Below, piece by piece: positions 44,261 to 54,395 of a stretch of 64,000 nucleotides of DNA. The stretch lies in the NCBI RefSeq assembly GCF_002091635.1, contig NZ_BDAC01000012.1:124001-188000 (forward strand), read 5' to 3'. The stretch comes from Pseudomonas indica NBRC 103045 (GTDB taxonomy: Bacteria; Pseudomonadota; Gammaproteobacteria; Pseudomonadales; Pseudomonadaceae). The notes beneath the pieces were generated by a model. That model was not told where the DNA came from, did no database searches, and was given only the letters and a program-made list of their open reading frames with translations. Made by a program: the position numbers and the translations under genes. Position 1 is the stretch's first letter. The number at the start of each line of letters is the position of its first letter.

Positions 44261-44290
44261 GGGCCCCTCTCTCCCGCAGGGAAGAGGGGC
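44261..44290 (-). other. Stem-loop after mexW
   Basis: GGCCCCTCT pairs with AGAGGGGCC around a 12-base loop, 7 bases beyond the mexW stop on the minus strand. There is no T run; it may end mexVW transcription or protect the 3' end. Confidence 0.5.
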
Positions 44291-44297
44291 CTGTGGC

Positions 44298-47200
44298 TCA
44301 ATGAGCCGGGCTGGGTTGGGCTGCCGGTTTGGTGTCCGGCGAGGCCAGCAGCGTATAGACGCAGGGCAGCACGAACAGGGTGAACAGCGTACCCACCGAC
44401 ATGCCGGTGGCGATCACCAGGCCGATGTCGAAGCGGCTCACCGCACCCGCGCCAGTCGCGAGGATCAACGGCACCATGCCGAACACCATGGCCGCAGTGG
44501 TCATCAACACCGGGCGCAAGCGGATCGAGGCGGCTTCCTCCACTGCTTCGCGGCGGGATAACCCCTTCTCATGGCGCAACTGGTTGGCGAACTCCACGAT
44601 CAGGATGCCGTGCTTGCTGATCAGACCGATCAGCGTCACCAGGCCCACCTGGGTGTAGATGTTCATGCTGGAGAAGCCGAGGAACAGCGGCACCAGCGCA
44701 CCACAGATCGACAGCGGCACGGTCACCAGGATCACCAGCGGATCGCGGAAGCTCTCGAACTGCGCCGCCAGCACCAGGAAGATGATCGCCAGCGCCAGAC
44801 CGAAGGTGACGTAGAGCGCGCTGCCTTCCTGGACGAACTGCCGCGAAGCGCCGGCATAGTCGAAGCCGAAGCCCTGCGGTGCCTCTTCCTCGGCGATCTG
44901 GCGGATGGTGTCGATGGCTTCACCCATGCTTACCCCGGGCATGCCCTGGATGATTGCCGAGTTCAACTGCTGGAACTGGTTCAACTGGGTCGGCCGCGCG
45001 CGGTCGCTGACCTTGATCAGCGTCGATAGCGGCAGCAGTTCACCGGCACCGTTCTTCACGTAGTAGCTGTTCAGCCAGCCCGGATTGTCGCGGTAGGCGC
45101 GCTCGACCTGGGCGATGACCTTGTAGCTGCGGCCATCGATGGTGAAGCGGTTGATTTCGCCTTCGCCGAGCAGGGTCGACAGGGTAGTGCCCAGGTCTTC
45201 CATGGACACATCCATCTGCGCGGCTTTCTGCCGGTCGATCTCTACCACCACTTCCGGCTTGTCGAAGGCCAGGTCGACGTCCATGAAGTAGAACTTGCCG
45301 GTTTCCATGCCGCGTTGCTTGATCTTCTCCGCCACCTGCAGCAGCGACTGATAGTCGCCTGGGGTGTTGATCACGAACTGGAACGGCAGGCCTTCGCCGG
45401 TACCGGGTAACGACGGCAGGTTGAAGCCGAAGATCTGCAGGCCGGGAATCTGGTCGAGCTTGGCCTGCACCAGCGGCAGCAGTTCCATCTGGGTCCGCTC
45501 GCGCTCGTCCCAGGGTTTCAGCAGGAAGCCGCCGATACCCGACTGCACGCCGTTGAAGCCGTTGATCTGGAACGAGGAGTAGTACTCGGGGAACTCCTTG
45601 AAGATCTTCACGAACCGGTCGGTGTTGGCGTTCACGTAGTCCAGGTTGGTCGGCTGCGGCGAGGTGGACATCATGAACACGATGCCCTGGTCCTCATCCG
45701 GCGCCAGCTCGCTCTTGGTGAACATCGGGTTGAGCATGATCGGGATCAGCGCCAGCACGATCACGGCGAACACCACCACCACCGGACGGGTATCCAGGGT
45801 CGCGTGCAGCAGGTGCTGGTAGCGCACTTTCAGTCGCTCGAACAGATCGTCCAGCTTGTGCGCCAGGCCGGTCGGGTTCTCTTCGTGGCGCAGCAGCTTG
45901 GCGCACATCATCGGCGACAGAGTCAGGGCGACGATGCCGGAAATGATCACCGCGCCTGCGAGAGTGAAGGCGAACTCCTTGAACAGGGCCCCGGTGAGCC
46001 CTTCGAGGAAGCCGATGGGCGCGTACACCGCCGCCAGGGTGATGGTCATCGCCACCACTGGCGTGGCGATCTCGCGAGCACCTTCCAGCGCCGCTTCGAA
46101 CGGCGTCTTGCCCTCTTCGATGTGGCGGTGGATGTTCTCCACCACGACGATGGCATCGTCCACCACCAGGCCGATCGCCAGCACCATGGCCAGCAGGGTC
46201 AGCAAGTTGATCGAGTAGCCCATCATCTGCATGAAGAACAGCACGCCGATCATCGACAGCGGGATGGTCACCACCGGGATCAGCACCGAGCGGAAGGCGC
46301 CGAGGAACAGGAACACCACCACGATCACGATCAGCACCGCTTCGCCGAGGGTCTTCACCACCTCGTCGATGGACGCCTGGATGAACTGGGTAGCGTCATA
46401 GGCGATGGACACCTTCAGGTTCGGCGGCAACTGGGCTTCGATCTCCGGCAGGATTTTGCGGACTTCCTTGATCACATCCAGCGGGTTGGCGCTGGGCGTG
46501 CCCTTGACGGCGATATAGACGGAGGGGATGCCGTCGAAGGAACTGATCGAGTCGTAGGTTTCCGCACCCATTTCCACCCGCGCCACATCGCCGATCAGCA
46601 CGCGGCTGTCGCCTTCGGTTTTCAGCGGGATGGCGGCGAAGGCCTCGGGCGATTTCAGGTCGGTCTCGGCGTTGATGCTGGTGACCACGTACTGACCCTT
46701 CACCTCGCCGGCGGCGGAGAGGAAGTTGTACTTGCGCACCGCTTCGTTGACGTCGGCGGCGGTCACCCCGTAGGCGGCCAGGCGCACCGGGTCGAGCCAG
46801 AGACGCATGGCGAACACCTGGTTGCCGAGGATTTCCGCCTCGGCCATGCCGGGCAGGGTGGCCAGCTTGGGCTGGATGACCCGCGACAGGTAGTCGGTGA
46901 TCTGCGGGTTGGACAGCTCGTCGCTGTAGAAGCTGATGTACATCAGCGCCGAGGCGTCCGCCGCTTCCTTGCTCAGCACCGGGTCTTCGGCGTCCTGCGG
47001 CAACTGGTTCTTGACCTCGTTGGCCTTGGCCAGCAGCTCGGTGAACAGCCGGTCGGTGTTGGCGCCGATGCGCGCGTAGATCGAGATGACCGAGGCGTTC
47101 TGCCGGCTGACCGAGGTCATGTAGTCGATGCCTTCGGCGCTGGCCAGGCTCTGCTGCAGCGGCTGGGTGATATAGCCCTGGATCGTCTCGGCGTTGGCGC

Positions 47201-47357
47201 CCGGGTAACTGGTGGTCACCGTGATGAGGGCGTTTTCCATCTGCGGGTACTGGCGGATGGTCAGCTTGCTGAACGCCTGGAAGCCCAGGAGCACGATCAG
47301 CAGGCTGACGACCGTGGCCAGCACCGGGCGACGGATGAACGGATCGGTAAAAGCCAT
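44298..47357 (-). CDS. mexW: RND multidrug efflux transporter MexW
   Basis: The 1019-residue protein is a hydrophobe/amphiphile efflux RND pump: N-terminal MAFTDPFIRRPVLA, twelve membrane helices, two large periplasmic loops, and the proton-relay aspartates in GLVVDDAIVVVEN. It exports drugs with MexV and an outer-membrane channel, reported as OprM for P. aeruginosa MexVW. I chose the ATG at 47357, preceded by AAGGAAAACC; the open frame upstream overlaps mexV. No local regulator gene is present, as in PAO1. Confidence 0.96.
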   Translation of the reverse strand: MAFTDPFIRRPVLATVVSLLIVLLGFQAFSKLTIRQYPQMENALITVTTSYPGANAETIQGYITQPLQQSLASAEGIDYMTSVSRQNASVISIYARIGANTDRLFTELLAKANEVKNQLPQDAEDPVLSKEAADASALMYISFYSDELSNPQITDYLSRVIQPKLATLPGMAEAEILGNQVFAMRLWLDPVRLAAYGVTAADVNEAVRKYNFLSAAGEVKGQYVVTSINAETDLKSPEAFAAIPLKTEGDSRVLIGDVARVEMGAETYDSISSFDGIPSVYIAVKGTPSANPLDVIKEVRKILPEIEAQLPPNLKVSIAYDATQFIQASIDEVVKTLGEAVLIVIVVVFLFLGAFRSVLIPVVTIPLSMIGVLFFMQMMGYSINLLTLLAMVLAIGLVVDDAIVVVENIHRHIEEGKTPFEAALEGAREIATPVVAMTITLAAVYAPIGFLEGLTGALFKEFAFTLAGAVIISGIVALTLSPMMCAKLLRHEENPTGLAHKLDDLFERLKVRYQHLLHATLDTRPVVVVFAVIVLALIPIMLNPMFTKSELAPDEDQGIVFMMSTSPQPTNLDYVNANTDRFVKIFKEFPEYYSSFQINGFNGVQSGIGGFLLKPWDERERTQMELLPLVQAKLDQIPGLQIFGFNLPSLPGTGEGLPFQFVINTPGDYQSLLQVAEKIKQRGMETGKFYFMDVDLAFDKPEVVVEIDRQKAAQMDVSMEDLGTTLSTLLGEGEINRFTIDGRSYKVIAQVERAYRDNPGWLNSYYVKNGAGELLPLSTLIKVSDRARPTQLNQFQQLNSAIIQGMPGVSMGEAIDTIRQIAEEEAPQGFGFDYAGASRQFVQEGSALYVTFGLALAIIFLVLAAQFESFRDPLVILVTVPLSICGALVPLFLGFSSMNIYTQVGLVTLIGLISKHGILIVEFANQLRHEKGLSRREAVEEAASIRLRPVLMTTAAMVFGMVPLILATGAGAVSRFDIGLVIATGMSVGTLFTLFVLPCVYTLLASPDTKPAAQPSPAH

Positions 47358-47385
47358 GACGGTTTTCCTTATCGTCGGCGGCCGC

Positions 47386-48540
47386 TCACTGAGCGGCGCC
47401 GGTCTGGCTGTTCGGTTCGGCGGGGAGGGCCAGGCTGTCAACGATGGCCACATGGGCACCGCTGTCCAGCTTCAACTGGCCGTCGGTGACGACGCGTTCG
47501 CCGGCCTGCAGGCCCTTGAGGGTCACCACCCAGCCGTCGCGGCGCTGGCCGGTTTCGACGAAGCGACGCTCCACCACCAGGACGGGCTGACCCTTGTCGT
47601 CTTTCTGCACGTTGCCCTGCTCGTCCTTCTTCTCTGCGATCACGTAGACCGAATTGCCATAGAGGGTATAGGTGATCGCGGTTTCCGGGACGCGTACGCG
47701 CGAGGGTTCCTCGGGCAGCAGCACGTCGAGGTTGGCGAACATGCCCGGCAGCAGTTTTTCGTCCGGGTTGTCGAGGGTGGCGCGCACCTGCAGGTTGCGG
47801 GTGGTGGTTTCCACCTTCGGGTTGATCGCACTGATCTGGCCCTCGAAGACTTCGCCCGGATACGCCGCGACGCTGACCCGCACGCGTTGGCCGATGGCCA
47901 GTTGCGGAGCGTTCTGTTCCGGCAGGAAGAAGTCCACATAGAGCGTGCTGAGGTCTTGCAGGGTGGCGATGGTGGTGCCGGAGGCCAAATAGTCGCCGAC
48001 ATCCACCTGACGGATACCGATGGTGCCGGCGAAGGGCGCGAGGATGCGCTTCTTGGCCAGGGTGGCCTTCAACTGGGCGACGCTGGCGTTGGACTTCTCC
48101 AGCGTGGCGGCCAGGCGGTCGAACTCGCTCTTGGAGATCGCCTGACGGCCGACCAGATTGCGGCCGCGCTCGAATTCAACGCGGGCCAGGCCCAGTTCGG
48201 CTTCGGCAGTGGCGAGACTGGCCTTCTCCACGTCGCTATCCATTTGGATCAGCGGCTGGTTCAGGCTGACCTTCTCGCCGGAGCGGAACAGCACGTCGCG
48301 GACGGTGCCGGCGACTTCGACGGTCAGGTCGATGCCCTGGTAGGCCTTCAGCGTACCGATGGCCGGCAGGCGGGTCTGCCAGGGGCCTTCCTCGGCGGTC
48401 ACGGCACCGACATTGATCGGCGGCTGCGGCGCGGAGAACTGCTGGATCTGCTGGAAGATGGAGAAGCCTTTGTAGGCAGCGAGGGCGAGAATCACGAGAA
48501 CGACGACGCCCAACATGATGAGCATGCGGCGGAGCAACAT
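47386..48540 (-). CDS. mexV: RND efflux membrane-fusion protein MexV
   Basis: MexV is the periplasmic adaptor of the MexVW pump. The 384-residue protein has an N-terminal hydrophobic anchor (LLRRMLIMLGVVVLVILALAA), a lipoyl half-motif pair, an alpha-hairpin (LATAEAELGLARVEFERG), and beta-barrel and membrane-proximal domains. I chose the ATG at 48540, with AAGG 9 bases upstream; a TTG six codons earlier is unlikely. The gene is 28 bases before mexW and is translated first. The gap to the next gene, 48541-48774, probably holds the mexVW promoter, but I could not assign it. Confidence 0.94.
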   Translation of the reverse strand: MLLRRMLIMLGVVVLVILALAAYKGFSIFQQIQQFSAPQPPINVGAVTAEEGPWQTRLPAIGTLKAYQGIDLTVEVAGTVRDVLFRSGEKVSLNQPLIQMDSDVEKASLATAEAELGLARVEFERGRNLVGRQAISKSEFDRLAATLEKSNASVAQLKATLAKKRILAPFAGTIGIRQVDVGDYLASGTTIATLQDLSTLYVDFFLPEQNAPQLAIGQRVRVSVAAYPGEVFEGQISAINPKVETTTRNLQVRATLDNPDEKLLPGMFANLDVLLPEEPSRVRVPETAITYTLYGNSVYVIAEKKDEQGNVQKDDKGQPVLVVERRFVETGQRRDGWVVTLKGLQAGERVVTDGQLKLDSGAHVAIVDSLALPAEPNSQTGAAQ

Positions 48541-48774
48541 ATTCCGTTTCCTTGGCAAAACAGGGGAGGCCTGGGAATAGGCGAGCTGAGCACCTTAGTA
48601 CCAGTTGACGGGTTAGTCAAAAGCCAGCAATTGCAAAAGATTGCGGTTTTCCAGGCGGGGCCGACTGTGCCACAGGGAAAGGAGCCGTACTGCCGCGTAT
48701 TTCCCAGTTCGCGGAGATGCGTCAGGCGAGATGATCGGCCCCGTCCGTGCAGGCACGGGCGGGGCTGATAGCGA

Positions 48775-50400
48775 TCAGGCGCTGAGGCGGCGGGTCAGGC
48801 TGCTGAGCTCGCCGGAGAGACTGTGCAGGTCCTGGCTGGCGGCCTCGGTGCGCTGCACGTTTTCCTGGTTGGTGGTGGCGATGGCGGTGATCTCGGTGAG
48901 GTTGCGCGAGATGTCCTCGGCCACCGAGGTCTGCTCTTCGGCAGCCGTCGCGATCTGCCGGTTCATGTCACGGATCGCCTCCACCGCGCCGGTGATGCGT
49001 TGCAGCATGAGACCGGCCTCTGTGACCTGTTCGACACCGGCCTCGCTGCGGTTCTGGCCGCTCTCGATGGCGCGTACGGCGTTCACCGCGCCGGTCTGCA
49101 CGGTGTCGATGATCTGGTGGATCTCGGCGGTGGATTCGGCGGTGCGCTGGGCCAGGGTGCGCACCTCGTCGGCGACTACCGCGAAGCCGCGTCCGGCTTC
49201 TCCGGCGCGTGCCGCCTCGATGGCCGCGTTCAGCGCCAGCAGGTTGGTCTGGTCGGCGATGCCGCGGATCACTTCGAGCACCTTGCCGATCCGTCCGCTG
49301 TCGTTTTCCAGGCGGCGGATCACCTCGGCCGTGCTGGCGATTTCGCCACGGATGTCGGTGATGGTCTGGATGGTCGAACGCATCACCGTCTCGCCCTGGC
49401 GTGCCGAGTCGTCGGCGTCGTCCGCCGCGGCGGCGGCTTCGGCGGCGTGCCGCGCGACCTCCTGGGCGGTGGCGGACATCTCGTGCATCGCCGTGGCGAC
49501 CTGATCGGTGCGCGAAAACTGCTCGCGGGTACCCTGGGCCATCAGCGTGGCGATGGCATTCAGCTCGCCGCTGGCGTTGTCCAGGTCGGCGGTGCTGCGC
49601 TTGAGGCGGGTGAAGGTATCGGCAAGGAAGTCGCGCAGAGTATTGGCGGCCGCGGCCAGCCGGCCCAGCTCGTCGCGGCGGTCGGTGGCGACGCGCTCGC
49701 CGAAGCGGCCCTGGCTGAGCTGGGCGATGTGGTCGATCAGCGCGCGGATCGGGGCGATCAGGTTGCGGTTGATCAGCCACAGGCTGAGCAGGCCGATCAG
49801 CAGGCTGGAGACCAGCATGACCAGGGTACCGAACAGGATGGTGCGGTCGGCGGAGGCGCTGATGTCATCGGCGCTGCGGGTGGCGCGGGTGCGGAGTTCG
49901 TCCACGAGTGCGCTCATCTGCTCGCTGGCGGCACGGTCGATGCCTTTCACGGCGGCATCGCCGGCACGCGGATCGGCATCGGCGCCGATGAAAGCGTCAC
50001 GACCCTTGCGGTAGGCCGCGCCCAGAGTGCGGTGCTCCTCGCGCAGACGTTCGATGCGGCCCTTCAGGCCGGCGTCGAGGTCGGGCAGGTTGGCCAGATG
50101 GCCGAGCGTATCCTGGACGTTGCGCTCCTCGGCCTCGAACTGGCTCCAGTACTTATCCAGGTCGGCCGGTTGCCGGCCACGCAGCAGCACGTTCTTCCAC
50201 TCCTGCACCTGCACCTTGAATTGCAGGTTGGCCTGGTCGACCAGGCGCGAGGCTTCCAACGGGCCTTCCAGCAGACCGCGATAGGACTGGATGCCGTTGG
50301 ACAGGAAACTGAAGCAGGCGAGAGCGATCAGCAGGATCAGCGCCAGGCTGCCGCCCAGCAGGGTGAGAATCTGTGCACGCAAGGAGCGTTGCAAGGACAT
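48775..50400 (-). CDS. Methyl-accepting chemotaxis protein
   Basis: The 541-residue receptor has a membrane helix at about 11-33, a mostly helical periplasmic sensor (about 34-187), a second helix at 188-210, HAMP, and a cytoplasmic signalling domain with the highly conserved tip around [20 protein letters not shown]. The sensor looks like a four-helix bundle rather than a Cache domain. There is no C-terminal CheR-binding pentapeptide (ends RRLSA). The ligand is unknown. The ATG at 50400 has GAGG upstream. It is monocistronic, between mexV and the imelysin set. Confidence 0.92.
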   Translation of the reverse strand: MSLQRSLRAQILTLLGGSLALILLIALACFSFLSNGIQSYRGLLEGPLEASRLVDQANLQFKVQVQEWKNVLLRGRQPADLDKYWSQFEAEERNVQDTLGHLANLPDLDAGLKGRIERLREEHRTLGAAYRKGRDAFIGADADPRAGDAAVKGIDRAASEQMSALVDELRTRATRSADDISASADRTILFGTLVMLVSSLLIGLLSLWLINRNLIAPIRALIDHIAQLSQGRFGERVATDRRDELGRLAAAANTLRDFLADTFTRLKRSTADLDNASGELNAIATLMAQGTREQFSRTDQVATAMHEMSATAQEVARHAAEAAAAADDADDSARQGETVMRSTIQTITDIRGEIASTAEVIRRLENDSGRIGKVLEVIRGIADQTNLLALNAAIEAARAGEAGRGFAVVADEVRTLAQRTAESTAEIHQIIDTVQTGAVNAVRAIESGQNRSEAGVEQVTEAGLMLQRITGAVEAIRDMNRQIATAAEEQTSVAEDISRNLTEITAIATTNQENVQRTEAASQDLHSLSGELSSLTRRLSA

Positions 50401-50534
50401 GGTCGAGCCTCGTATAGCCAAAAGAAGGACTGACGCCCAAGGCGTAATCGGGAATGGCACATCCTTGTCGCAGGCGGACGAGCCGCCGCACCGCAGCCGG
50501 GCAAGACCGGCGCGATGCTGAGTATAGGTCGGCG

Positions 50535-51695
50535 TCAGAGGTCGATTCTTGAGATGCGATTCACATTTTTTGTGTGGTGGAGATCGCTCTCGGCGGGGGG
50601 GCAGGCAAGGCGCAGATGGTTGTCCCACAACCCGGCCGGCAGCTCCAGCGGGCGGCCGACGATCTGCTTGCCGCGGCAGTCGTAGAGTCGGCAGCGGCCC
50701 ACGCCGGCGGTGACTACGAAACCATCGGCCACCGCGCCGACGCCGGCGCAGTCCGGCAGCGGCGCGTCCAGGCGCAGCTCGGCGCTGTCCAGGTCCCAGA
50801 CGAAGAAGCGGTTGCCGCGTGGCGCGGTCAACGCCAGCAGGCGCAGTTCGTCGTGGATTGCCAGGCTGGCGGTGTACTGGTTCATGGTCAGGCGCTGTGC
50901 TTCGCCGACCGGGAATGGCTGGAACGGCTGGCCGGGGCGCTTGATCGCCAGCAGCGGCGCGCTGTCCATCGGGTCGCCTTCGTACTGCTGGCCGGAGACG
51001 ATGGTGCCGTCGGCAGCCACCGCCAAGTGACGCACGCTGTTCATCCGCTCGGGCAACTGCTCCTTGCTGATCAGGCTGCCGTCGCGGCGCATCAGCACCA
51101 GGCTCGGTTCCATGGCGTCGAGGTTCATCATGACCCGGCTGTCGGCCTCGGTGCGGATGCCACCGTTGGCCACCACCAAGGTTTCGCCATCGGGCATCCA
51201 CAGCAGCTGGTGCGGGCCTATGCCATGGGTGGAATGCTCGGCGCTGCGCACCAGGCGCTCGCCGTCCAGCCGGTACACGCCGAGCACGCCTCGGCCGGGG
51301 TCGCGGGTGTCGTTCTCGGTGCTGTAGAACCACTCGCCATCCTTGTGGAACTGGCCATGGCCGTAGAAGTGGCGGTCCTGGGGCGAGGTCAGTACTTGCA
51401 GCAGGCGACCGTCGCGGGTGTCGACCAGATAGCTTTCGCGACTCGGCCGACGACCGACGAACACCGCCAGCGGCAGGTGCGGATGCGGCACCACGTCGTG
51501 GCAGCGCTCGGCGACCGGGGTGGCGAACGCCTGGCTGCCGTCCAGCCGATAGCCGACCGCATAGTGCTTGCCGTCGCTGTCGTCTCGGGCGGACAGCAGC
51601 AGTGGCTGGTGCCCGTGGCGGGCCAAGGTCCAGCCGCCGAAGGCGGAGGCGGCGAGCAGCGCACTGCCCAGTCCGAGGAAGACTCTGCGACGCAT
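50535..51695 (-). CDS. DUF1513 protein with Tat-type signal
   Basis: The 386-residue protein starts [17 protein letters not shown], a twin-arginine type signal, and continues with repeated beta-strand segments ([52 protein letters not shown] split over several blades), consistent with a beta-propeller. DUF1513 genes regularly accompany imelysin-like and di-heme genes. Export by Tat suggests folding with a metal cofactor in the cytoplasm, but no ligand set is obvious. It is last in its set, 3 bases after the imelysin-like gene. Confidence 0.88.
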   Translation of the reverse strand: MRRRVFLGLGSALLAASAFGGWTLARHGHQPLLLSARDDSDGKHYAVGYRLDGSQAFATPVAERCHDVVPHPHLPLAVFVGRRPSRESYLVDTRDGRLLQVLTSPQDRHFYGHGQFHKDGEWFYSTENDTRDPGRGVLGVYRLDGERLVRSAEHSTHGIGPHQLLWMPDGETLVVANGGIRTEADSRVMMNLDAMEPSLVLMRRDGSLISKEQLPERMNSVRHLAVAADGTIVSGQQYEGDPMDSAPLLAIKRPGQPFQPFPVGEAQRLTMNQYTASLAIHDELRLLALTAPRGNRFFVWDLDSAELRLDAPLPDCAGVGAVADGFVVTAGVGRCRLYDCRGKQIVGRPLELPAGLWDNHLRLACPPAESDLHHTKNVNRISRIDL

Positions 51696-51698
51696 GCT

Positions 51699-52772
51699 TC
51701 AGTCTCCGTCGTGGGCGTTGAACCCGAGCTGGATGCCCAGCGCCTTGGCCAGCTCGCCCTCATGCAGGCGATGCAGGGTATTGAGGCTGTCGTAGACCTC
51801 ACCCAATGCCTGGCGGCCCTGCTCGTCGGTGATCAGCTCGGTCAGCGGGCGCTGCGGGTCGGCGATGCGCTGGCGGGTGTCGGCGTAGGCGGCATCCAGG
51901 CGCTTCACCAGCTCGGCCTGATCGGCAGGGAGCAGGGCCTTCACGCCGTCATCGTTGGCACCGCGCCAGAGACGCTCGGCGCTCGCCAGGCTGGCGGCGA
52001 TGCTGGCCAGCGAAGCCTGGCTGCGCCACGCCTCGGCCTGGTACGGCTGCGGGATGCCCTTGCTCTGCCGACCCAGCGGTGTGCCGAGCTTCTTCTTCAG
52101 CGCATCCAGGGCGGTCACCTGGGCGCGCAGCAGCTCGGCCATCGCTTCGCCGGAATCGGCATAGCGGTCGTTGGGGAATTTCTTCAACTGTGCGGCCATG
52201 CCGGCATCGCCCTGCCACTGGGCGAGCGTCTGGTCGGCGAGGGCCTGCTGATGCTGGCCAATGGCGACGATCAGCGGGCAGTAACGGCTCTTCTGGGCGG
52301 CATCGCCGAGATCGATGGCGTTGTCGAACAGCACGTACTCGTAGGCGGTCAAGCCCTGGACCACCACGCTGGCCTTGTCCAGGTCGGCGACGCTCAGTTC
52401 CGGCTTGCTCTTGAGCAGCGCTTCCACCTGACGCGCCACCAGGTTTTTCTTGTCCGGCCAGAACTGCACCTGCCAGGTGCGGTTGCCTTCCGCCAGCGGC
52501 CCGACCAGCAGCGGCTGCAGCCCGGCCCAGGCGCTTTGCGCGGCGAGGAAGGCCTGGCGCGCGGCCGGCAGGTCCTGGCTGCCATCGCAGAAGGCCTTGC
52601 CGCTGGCGGCGAGCTGATGGTCGGCTTCGGTCCAGGCGGCGTAGGCCGGCAGCAGCACGCTGTCGGCCAGCACGGCGCTGACGCTGCGCTGCTCGTCCTT
52701 CGGCGAGCAGGCGCTCAGCGCGAGGCCGGTGAGGGTGGCGACGGCAATGCTGATCAGGCGGGGGCGGAACAT
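51699..52772 (-). CDS. Imelysin-like lipoprotein lacking the GxHxxE histidine
   Basis: The 357-residue protein has a lipobox ending in C22 (LALSAC) and an all-helical imelysin fold. In imelysins a conserved GxHxxE motif occurs; here the equivalent is GLTAYE, with threonine for histidine, while the partner gene icmP at 54396-55748 keeps GYHAIE. The protein may thus have lost metal binding and act as a structural partner. It lies 11 bases after the di-heme gene, in one transcription unit. From memory it is PA4372. Confidence 0.85.
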   Translation of the reverse strand: MFRPRLISIAVATLTGLALSACSPKDEQRSVSAVLADSVLLPAYAAWTEADHQLAASGKAFCDGSQDLPAARQAFLAAQSAWAGLQPLLVGPLAEGNRTWQVQFWPDKKNLVARQVEALLKSKPELSVADLDKASVVVQGLTAYEYVLFDNAIDLGDAAQKSRYCPLIVAIGQHQQALADQTLAQWQGDAGMAAQLKKFPNDRYADSGEAMAELLRAQVTALDALKKKLGTPLGRQSKGIPQPYQAEAWRSQASLASIAASLASAERLWRGANDDGVKALLPADQAELVKRLDAAYADTRQRIADPQRPLTELITDEQGRQALGEVYDSLNTLHRLHEGELAKALGIQLGFNAHDGD

Positions 52773-52783
52773 GGTTCGGCTCC

Positions 52784-54199
52784 TTAGAGTGAATTCAGGA
52801 AGGCCAGCAGCGCGGCACGCTGCGCGGCGTCGTAAGTCAGGACATGCCGTTTGGCGGCTTCGGCCTCGCCGCCGTGCCAGAGGATTGCCTCCAGCAAATT
52901 GCGGGCGCGGCCGTCGTGCAGGAACAGGGTATGACCGTTGACCGTTTCCGTCAGGCCGATGCCCCACAGCGGCGGCGTGCGCCATTCGCTGCCGCTGGCC
53001 TGGAATTCGGGCCGGCCGTCCGCCAGACCTTCGCCCATGTCGTGCAGCAGCAGGTCGGTATACGGGCGGATGGTCTGGCTGGCCAGCTCCGGCTCGGCGG
53101 CGTCGGCAGCCGTCTCGAAGCGCGGGGTGTGGCAGCTCTGGCAGCCGGCCTGGTGGAACAGGCCCTTGCCGGCCAGCACTTGCGGATCGTCGACCCGGCG
53201 GCGTGCCGGCACGCCGAGGTTGCGCGAATAGAACAGCACGTTGGCGAGGATATTGTCGCTGACCTCCGGGGAGCCGCCGTTCGGTGCGGCGCGGCAGTCG
53301 GTCTGCGTCTCGGTGCAATCGTCGGCGGTGAGCAGCGCGGTGGTCAGGCCCATGTCGCCGGCGAAGGCGTGGGCGTTCTGCTGGTTCAGGCTCGGTTGCC
53401 CGGCCTTCCAGCCGAAACGGCCGAGCACGGTGCGCTGCGTGACGTCGTCCCAGACCCGGTTGGGGCGCCCGGAGATGCCGTCGCCGTCGCTGTCGCCGGG
53501 ATCGGCGTTGGCCAGGATCGCCGCCTCGGGAATGGCTTCCAGCAGGCCGAGGCCGATCATCGGCGGGGCGACGCGGGCGGAGAGCATCGTCTGCGGGTGC
53601 ATTGGCCCGTAGCCGAGCTGGCTGATTGCGAGGGTGGGCTTGCGCAGCTCGACTTCGCTGCCGTCGTCGAAGCGCACGGTCTCGGTTTCGTACTCGAAAC
53701 GCACCTTGCCTTCCGGGGCGACGCCGGGGACGGCCATATCCTGCAGTTGGCCGCCATAGACCGGCTCGGGCACCACGCCCTGGCGCTCGATCAGGTGCGC
53801 CTGTTCCGCGGAGGCGGGAATCGACAGGCGTACCAGCATGGACACCGCCTGGATCGCATCCGGCCCCGGCGGGTGGCCGCGGCCGTCCTTGATATGGCAG
53901 TTCTGGCAGGCATTGGTGTTGAACAGCGGCCCCAGCCCGTCGCGGGCCGTGGTAGTGGCCGGCGCCATCACCCAGGGATTACGGAAGAAGCTGTTGCCGA
54001 CGCTGAAATCCAGCCGGCGCGACGGCGAGAGATTCGCCGAGGGCAGGGAGAAGGCGTTGCTGTCCTGCTTATGCACCGTGGCGCTGCCGGCGGAGAGGGC
54101 TTCGCCGGGCTCGGCCGCATCGAAACGGGGCCGGTCTTCACAAGCGGCGAGGCTCAGGGCCAGCAGCAAGGGAGACACGCGAAGCAAGGCAGACATCAT
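52784..54199 (-). CDS. Di-heme c-type lipoprotein, DUF1111 family
   Basis: The 471-residue protein has a lipobox (LSLAAC, C20) and two CxxCH heme sites: CQNCH at 98-102 and CQSCH near 351. This is the DUF1111 (thiol oxidoreductase-like) family, related to di-heme peroxidases. A role as electron donor or iron reductase for the imelysin partners is inferred from constant co-occurrence. The start may be either of two adjacent ATGs (54199 or 54196). A possible weak Fur-like sequence lies at 54251-54269. Confidence 0.88.
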   Translation of the reverse strand: MMSALLRVSPLLLALSLAACEDRPRFDAAEPGEALSAGSATVHKQDSNAFSLPSANLSPSRRLDFSVGNSFFRNPWVMAPATTTARDGLGPLFNTNACQNCHIKDGRGHPPGPDAIQAVSMLVRLSIPASAEQAHLIERQGVVPEPVYGGQLQDMAVPGVAPEGKVRFEYETETVRFDDGSEVELRKPTLAISQLGYGPMHPQTMLSARVAPPMIGLGLLEAIPEAAILANADPGDSDGDGISGRPNRVWDDVTQRTVLGRFGWKAGQPSLNQQNAHAFAGDMGLTTALLTADDCTETQTDCRAAPNGGSPEVSDNILANVLFYSRNLGVPARRRVDDPQVLAGKGLFHQAGCQSCHTPRFETAADAAEPELASQTIRPYTDLLLHDMGEGLADGRPEFQASGSEWRTPPLWGIGLTETVNGHTLFLHDGRARNLLEAILWHGGEAEAAKRHVLTYDAAQRAALLAFLNSL

Positions 54200-54316
54200 G
54201 ACATCCAGGGTGCGTAAAGGCGGCGGGCAATCTTAGCAGGCCGGGCGAGCGGGAATAAGAGAGATTTGCGTTCGTTACACGTTGGCGCGAACTTTCCGCT
54301 AGCCACCGAACACCCC

Positions 54317-54347
54317 AAAAAAAAAGGCCCGGCGTTTGGCCGGGCCT
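54317..54347 (-). terminator. Rho-independent terminator of icmP
   Basis: On the minus strand AGGCCCGGC and GCCGGGCCT pair around a 5-base loop, followed by a run of nine T residues. It lies 49 bases beyond the icmP stop, so icmP is mostly transcribed apart from the three genes below it. Confidence 0.93.
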
Positions 54348-54395
54348 CAGGGAGCAACGGGCATGCGGCAATGTGCCACATGCTGGAAGCACGAA

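Noticed and set aside
43941-44297. A CRISPR array, suggested by the repeated words
   Set aside because: The repeats are in both orientations, of unequal spacing, and palindromic, which fits REP/REPIN elements and not repeat-spacer units.
45804-47489. A 561-codon open frame antisense to mexW
   Set aside because: It is rich in H, Q, D and R in the pattern produced by reading RND codons backwards, and has no ribosome site.
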